The notes below the pieces were generated by a model. The model made no database searches. It worked only from the letters and a program-made list of their open reading frames with translations, and had not been told where the DNA came from. From Brachionus plicatilis (taxonomy: Eukaryota; Rotifera; Eurotatoria; Ploima; Brachionidae), in NCBI GenBank assembly GCA_010279815.1, contig QEOQ01000439.1, positions 536,182 to 600,181 of the forward strand: a stretch of 64,000 nt of DNA, given 5' to 3'. Positions 58,821 through 64,000 of this stretch are shown piece after piece (the stretch's first letter is position 1; each line of letters begins with the position of its first letter). Made by a program: the position numbers and the translations under genes.

Positions 58821-59433
58821 ATTACCCTATTTTTTCTTTATTTTGAACAAATTATTTTTATTTTTCTTATTAAAATTTTGGTAAATTTGAAAATTTTTTA
58901 AATTGAAAAAAAAAAGTTATCATTTAAAAATGAATAGGTGGCAGTGGAGTTTGAAACAAAAACTGTTGCAAAATATTTTTTATTAAATTGATGACCAGTT
59001 TTTTTCATTTATTAGCAATCATTTTAAAAAATAAATACTATAATGCAAATTTTGTTTAAAAATGTTTAAAAATGTATTTAAATTTTTAAACAAAATTTGT
59101 TAAACGTAAACTAAAGAAAATATTAAATAAATCTTTTTATTTAATATATAGATAAATCGAATAAAATACAGACAATACTAAAAATTAAGTTTTTATGCTT
59201 TTTTTTGATTTTAATGCTGAAAATTTTTTTAAAAATTTTTTTTTTTTTTTTTAATTATTTTTTCTTTAATATTTTTTGCTCCAAAATTCACTGCCGCAAT
59301 GAATAGTATGATAAAAAATATTCTCACCAAACAATTTAACAGAGAAAATAATTAAAATTTATTCATTAAAGAATCTACCAGTCACTAACCAATTTAATAA
59401 AATTAAATTCAACAAAAAATTCATAAAAAATAT
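58821..59433. other. 3' flank of the desaturase gene
   Basis: Nothing coding. An AATAAA (minus) at 59363-59358, about 70 nt after the desaturase stop, could be its polyadenylation signal. Confidence 0.4.
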
Positions 59434-61177
59434 TCATAGCGACATCTTGAGCTCGTCATACGCCTCTTGCCACAATCGACCGGACTTCTCCAGCGATGTC
59501 AAAATGTCATAAAAAGCTTCGCCCAAATGTTTGGTAACATATTTAATATTGTGCTTTTTGCACAGAGATTGAACGTAAGGCTGTATTTTGCACAAGTTGT
59601 GTCTAGGCATTGTTGGAAACAAGCTTTAAAAAAATTAAATAAAATAAAAAAATAATTAATTAAAATTTTTGCTAGATTACTGATGCTCAATTTGAAAATT
59701 TAGGTGACCAGTAAACCAGTCATTGAACCAAGATTGCTCAATGTTACAAGTGGCTCTCAATTGCAAATGTAGCCAACTCTCATATGCCACATCGTCATGC
59801 ACATCCATCACAATGTGATTGCACTGAGACACCCAAGTAAACCAAGCACTTTCGAGCAATCGGGACGCAAAAAAGTACGCCAATGTTTTCCACACCGAGC
59901 CAAAAGCATAGTAGCCACATCCAAAATACAGCATGAACATTGGTGCCATCGACACAAGATCGGCGTATTTTTTCTTTCTGAAAATGTGTCGAATTGTTGT
60001 TATTTGAAAAAAGGTTGGAAAGAGCAAAAAAGCTCCGATTGGAAACAAATATTGCTGAATGGTAAATGGGTACAAATTTTTGGCATTTTTTTTTACATTT
60101 TTTTCAGCTCTCTTTTTTTTTTTTTAAATTATTCAAAGCAAAATTTAATTTTAAATTTTTACTCTTTTTGGATTTGTCTCACCGACCACGAACAAAGGTT
60201 CGAGGCGGCAATCAGGGTCCTTGTCAATGACGTTTGGCTTAGCATGGTGCAGATTGTGCATAAAGGCCCACCAGTCCGCGCTAGCTCCTTTGATGGCTCC
60301 CATAAAGAACATGTGAATGTATCTGTTGTGCTTTGGGTTGCGGAGAAGAGACGAGTGACCATGGTCGTGTTGGGTCCATGAAGCTTGTCCCTGGTTATTT
60401 CAAAATTTTAAAATTTTGACTCAACAAAAAAAATAAAAAAGATACCTGTGCCAGTACACTGCATGCCAGTGCGCACAAAGTTGGTATCCAGTCGCCACCA
60501 TACTTTATTTGAATGTAAAATCCCAGCAAATAAAAAAATACTATTTGAAAACTGTGCAAAAAAAAGAATGTAAAATTTGAATTGAAAAAGCCCTTTAAAA
60601 AAAATTTAAAAAAATTTTTAGCTAATTTTTTATTTAGTCAAAAGCTACTTTTTCCAAAGCAATTTGCTGTATTTTCCTGAAATCCTCTCTGATCTCGAGC
60701 TCTTTTTGCACTTTTTCTTTCTCTTGTTCACTGCGTCCTCTCAACGCATCGTTTGGATCAATTTGACCAATCTGGTACGCCTTGGCATACTTGGCCACAC
60801 GGTCAAAGTCCTTGTGAAACGCGTTGAAAACTTCCTATCGACCAAATAGAAAAAAAAATTAATTTTATTTTTTAAAAATTAAAACTCAAAAATCAATTTT
60901 ATGGAAGAGATTTTGGGTTTCTGGAGATTGTTTGGCATATTACTGTGGCGTCTTGGCCAGCGTAGAACTCAAGTATCTTGGAACCACCAGGATGCTTCTT
61001 GCGAAATGTGGACAAATTGTACACAATGCTATTGACCACAATCCAGCAGTCGTTTCTTGTGTTGTGCTTGGCCACTTCGTCCCAAGTGATCACATTCTTC
61101 ACCACTGAATCGCTTGGGGTCTGAAGGCGAAATTTTTCAACAGCCGAAACTGAATTTCCATTGCTACCTTTTCCCAT
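59434..61177 (-). CDS. cytochrome b5-fused front-end fatty acid desaturase, 6 exons
   Basis: Exons (minus): 61177-60944, 60834-60649, 60592-60446, 60390-60163, 60111-59681 and 59623-59434; 471 aa, all frames joining cleanly. Exon 1 is a cytochrome b5 domain with haem motif HPGG ([19 protein letters not shown]). The desaturase domain shows the three histidine boxes: HDHGH, HNLHH and QIEHH, the last formed across the exon 5/6 junction. The Gln at the start of box 3 is the front-end desaturase signature. Several hydrophobic segments place it in the endoplasmic reticulum membrane. It inserts a double bond between an existing one and the carboxyl end of polyunsaturated fatty acyl chains. Delta-5 versus delta-6 cannot be told. 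The exon 5 acceptor lies in a poly-A run and is the least certain junction. Confidence 0.93.
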
Positions 61178-63394
61178 CGTTTATCTTTGAAATAAAAAAT
61201 AAATTTTAGACCCTTATGGAATTTTTTTCCACTCAAATAGTTCAGAAACATGATCGACTTAAAAGCAAATTGTTTTTAATAAATTTTTTTCTAAAATAAA
61301 ATTGAAAGGTGTTTTTAAATTGATGTCAAAAAAAGAAAAAAATAAATAGAAACATTCAATTTAATAGAAAATTATGAGAGTCCAAAGTTCTAAGCGATGT
61401 TATGAGCAATTTTTGATTATGTAAATCTTGAAAAATTCGTACAGCTAGTTTCACTCTTTAAAAAAGTGAATTAAAAATTATTCTAAAAATTTATTCAAAT
61501 TAACTAGCGACGCCTCTAAAATTAACTCTTAAACCCTTTTAATTATTTGGAGCAAATAGCTTTTTTTTTTTTTATTTAATTTCTTTTTATTAAATAACTA
61601 AGCAACTGTTGATGATCGCCATTTTAAAAATCTTGTTAAATTTAAAAACATTTAAGGTGATTAATAATTCTTCACAATAATAACTAGAATAATTTTCTCA
61701 TTTCTATGGTAATTTTCTAAATTGATCATGAATCTAAAAAAAAAATTTGCATTCTATAGAAATTAATGAACTATGACATTTTGTTTTTAGATTAAAAAAT
61801 TGAGCCAAAAAATTTATAATTTTTAAATAAAAATTATGTTTATAAAAGAGAAATGATTCATTTTATTTGAGTGACTTTTGGAAACTTTTTAATGTATCAA
61901 GTTTTTTTTTTAATAAAAATTTAAATTTTAGATGAAAAAAGGTTTTTGGGCTCTCATTTATAATTTGAATAATTGACTTTTTTCTCTAATCTGAACATAA
62001 TTTTGGTGATTCAAATACAATTTTCGTACCAAAAAATTTAATTAACTTATTTTAACATTATTTTTGATCTGAGTTAAACTTAAACTGCTCATGTAAGAAA
62101 ATTTTTTTTTTTCGTTTTAATTAATTTTTAATTCAATTTTAAAGTATTTTACAAAATTTATTTGATTATGTTTTAAAAGAATTATTTTTATTTAAAAAGT
62201 GCTCCAAATCTAAAAACCTTAGTATCAGACATATTTAGCTTAATTTATTTCAAGAGTTCGCAAAAGTTTATTTGAAAAAAAAAAAACTCACAAATTATAA
62301 TCCTTATTTTGGTCTAAAAATAAATTAAGATTTTTTATAAAGAAACGCTTGCTTTTTAATTTGCGGATTTATCAGAATGATTTTTTTCAGATATTGCCAA
62401 AAATTTAAGAACTATATTAGCTGAAAATTTTCAAATCTATCTTATTCATTTTTTTATGGTAAAAAATTTCTCTTTTTCAGTAAAATATGTACAAAAAGAT
62501 AAACATCTCTTCAATATTTTTTATGAAAATTCAAATTTTTGCATTTAAAAAAAAAGTATGACAAATTTTTCGATTAATTTTCACATTCATTTTTAAAGTT
62601 TTTATTCGACCTAAACTACGAAATGGTAAATGCTCGGAAAAATCAGTCTCAATTCTTTAAAATAGTTTTAAATAAAAAATAATGTTAACAAATAACATTA
62701 AAAGAATGTGCCTGAAGATATTACTAAAATTTACGAAAAAAAAGGGCTTTTACTTTTTGGCTGAACAAGACTAAGCCCCAGTACTGTCCAATAACTATTT
62801 TATCTAATATTTATAAAGCTTTTTTCAATATTTATAAAACAATACTAATCGCTAAGCTTTGGGGCTTTTGCTTCGGTCTGCATAAGCTTTTAGACTTTCA
62901 TTTTTTATCATCATGTCTGGATGTTGTTATAATTTATTGCATTTTTGGGCGTAGATTAATTTAATTTTTCAAAATTTTTCAATATTTTAAATTTTTAAAT
63001 TTTAGGATCTGGTCTGTTATGTGACCAACTGGGTCTTGTAATATGTGAGCTAGTGTTGTAAATAAATAGCATTTAAATTTACTTTTGAATTATTAAATTA
63101 ATTTTAAATTTGAGTTTAAATTTAAACCATTTTTTCATTTGAATTTTAAATTTAAACAAATTTCTTACTTGAATTCAATTAAAAACAATTTTTAAATTTG
63201 AGTTTTATTTTAAACCCAGAAAAAAAATGAATTCAAATTTGAATCATTATAGAATTTAATGTTGAATATAAAAAAGAAAATATTTGTTTAAATAATATTT
63301 AGACTTATTTAAGTCAATAATGCAATTTAATTTTTTTTTATATTTTAAATTTGAATTTAAATTGGTTTAATTTTTTGTGTTTGAATTGCAGAAT
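61178..63394. other. intergenic upstream of the desaturase
   Basis: No gene or RNA recognised. A splice-acceptor-like TTTATTTCAAAG lies 7 nt before the desaturase ATG. Confidence 0.4.
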
Positions 63395-63510
63395 GTATCC
63401 AATGTTGAAATAACATTGAAAAAGTGCGATGTTACAATTATTTTTTTCAGTTTCAAATAAAAAAAATAATCTTAAGTTAATATTGCAAGCATTTTGATAT
63501 TTGAAATTAA
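63395..63510 (+). repeat. dispersed short repeat, copy 4
   Basis: AACATTGAAAAAGTGCGATG followed by AATATTGCAAGCATTTTGAT. It lies near GTTCAC-rich sequence, as copy 2 does. Confidence 0.65.
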
Positions 63511-63789
63511 ACTCTTAAGTGATATAGAATGAGTTTAATTTTTATTTAGAAATTTGAAAAAAATATTGAAAATTTTTTTTTGACTTTTAAATAATTTATT
63601 TATTCTTTTTTTTATCTTTACCTGTACCAACCATCAAAATAAAAATACGAAAAAATATAAAGTTAAATAAGATAAAAAAAAAGTAATTCATTTAGATTCA
63701 AATTAATATTCAATCGTTGAAAAACTCGATCTAGTGAACCATAGTTCACCGATCATGCGAACAATTCTTGTTCTCGGCTTTTGTTAACT

Positions 63790-64000
63790 ACAGTAAGGTT
63801 ACGATATCTGTATTTAACTATTTTTTAGTATATTTTACGTAAAATTACCATAGTAAAATTTAAGTAAATTTATTAATTTAAGTAATTTTAGTAAATTTAC
63901 TATATTTTTCGTAAAATATAGTAAAAAATAGTAAAAACCAAAATGTCCAAAAAGAACCGAAATTTTGACATTTTTTAAGAATTTTTTGTTTTTTTTTGTA
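63790..64000. repeat. TTACGTAAAA-type repeat, runs off the window
   Basis: Many TTTTACGTAAAATTACC and GTAAATTTACTATA strings, similar to 18950-19270 and 29400-29700. The right boundary is outside the window. Confidence 0.45.

Noticed and set aside
59797..60381. 194-aa plus-strand frame over the desaturase
   Set aside because: It is antisense to exons 4 and 5, which encode the histidine boxes.

Overview
The window is very AT-rich eukaryotic DNA. Its genes are split by GT-AG introns, often only 40 to 80 nt long, and long poly-A and poly-T runs fill the space between exons. The protein set is animal: a progestin-type PAQR receptor, an SLC26 anion transporter, a cytochrome b5-fused front-end desaturase, a DOMON/cytochrome b561 reductase, an SR-rich cyclophilin and PDRG1. 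Compact genes, extreme AT content and abundant degraded DNA transposons suggest a small invertebrate, perhaps a monogonont rotifer. That placement is inference.

Seven host genes could be rebuilt exon by exon, each with a reading frame that stays open across all junctions. They are an FRRS1-like reductase (324-1977, minus), a PPIG/NKTR-like cyclophilin (8735-11258, plus), a class II PAQR (23049-28562, minus), 6-phosphogluconolactonase (38756-39499, minus), PDRG1 (39583-44461, minus), serine hydroxymethyltransferase (44636-46152, minus), an SLC26 transporter (50726-55248, minus) and a front-end fatty acid desaturase (59434-61177, minus); counting PGLS and PDRG1 separately, that makes eight. SHMT, PDRG1 and PGLS lie head to tail on one strand with gaps of about 175 and 84 nt. 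PDRG1 is easy to miss, because its two exons are separated by a 4.5 kb intron swollen by transposons.

The rest is a palimpsest of mobile elements. From 2.5 to 7.8 kb there is a hAT dimerisation remnant, a fold-back repeat, and a 2.9 kb element with 8-bp target duplications holding a zinc-finger fragment and broken transposase pieces. From 11.4 to 15.7 kb there is a nested stack: a MITE split by a 2.06 kb element (9-bp target duplication) containing a PIF1-like helicase fragment, then a hAT-like MITE, then two nested MITEs. A broken Helitron occupies 16.1 to 19.0 kb. From 19.5 to 22.5 kb lie an LTR-like repeat pair, a mariner remnant, a perfect 39-bp hairpin and a possible gag fragment. The same MITE families recur in the introns of the cyclophilin, PAQR, PDRG1 and SLC26 genes. 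The stretches 28.6-38.7, 46.2-50.7, 55.3-59.4 and 61.2-64.0 kb have no recognisable gene.

Functionally the genes are general cell biology: one-carbon and pentose phosphate metabolism (SHMT, PGLS), a prefoldin-like complex subunit (PDRG1), lipid desaturation, anion transport, membrane steroid reception and nuclear proline isomerisation. Nothing suggests a specialised cluster. The novelty in the window lies in transposon architecture: elements nested in elements, captured gene fragments, and possible operon-like spacing. No CRISPR array, rRNA or tRNA was seen.
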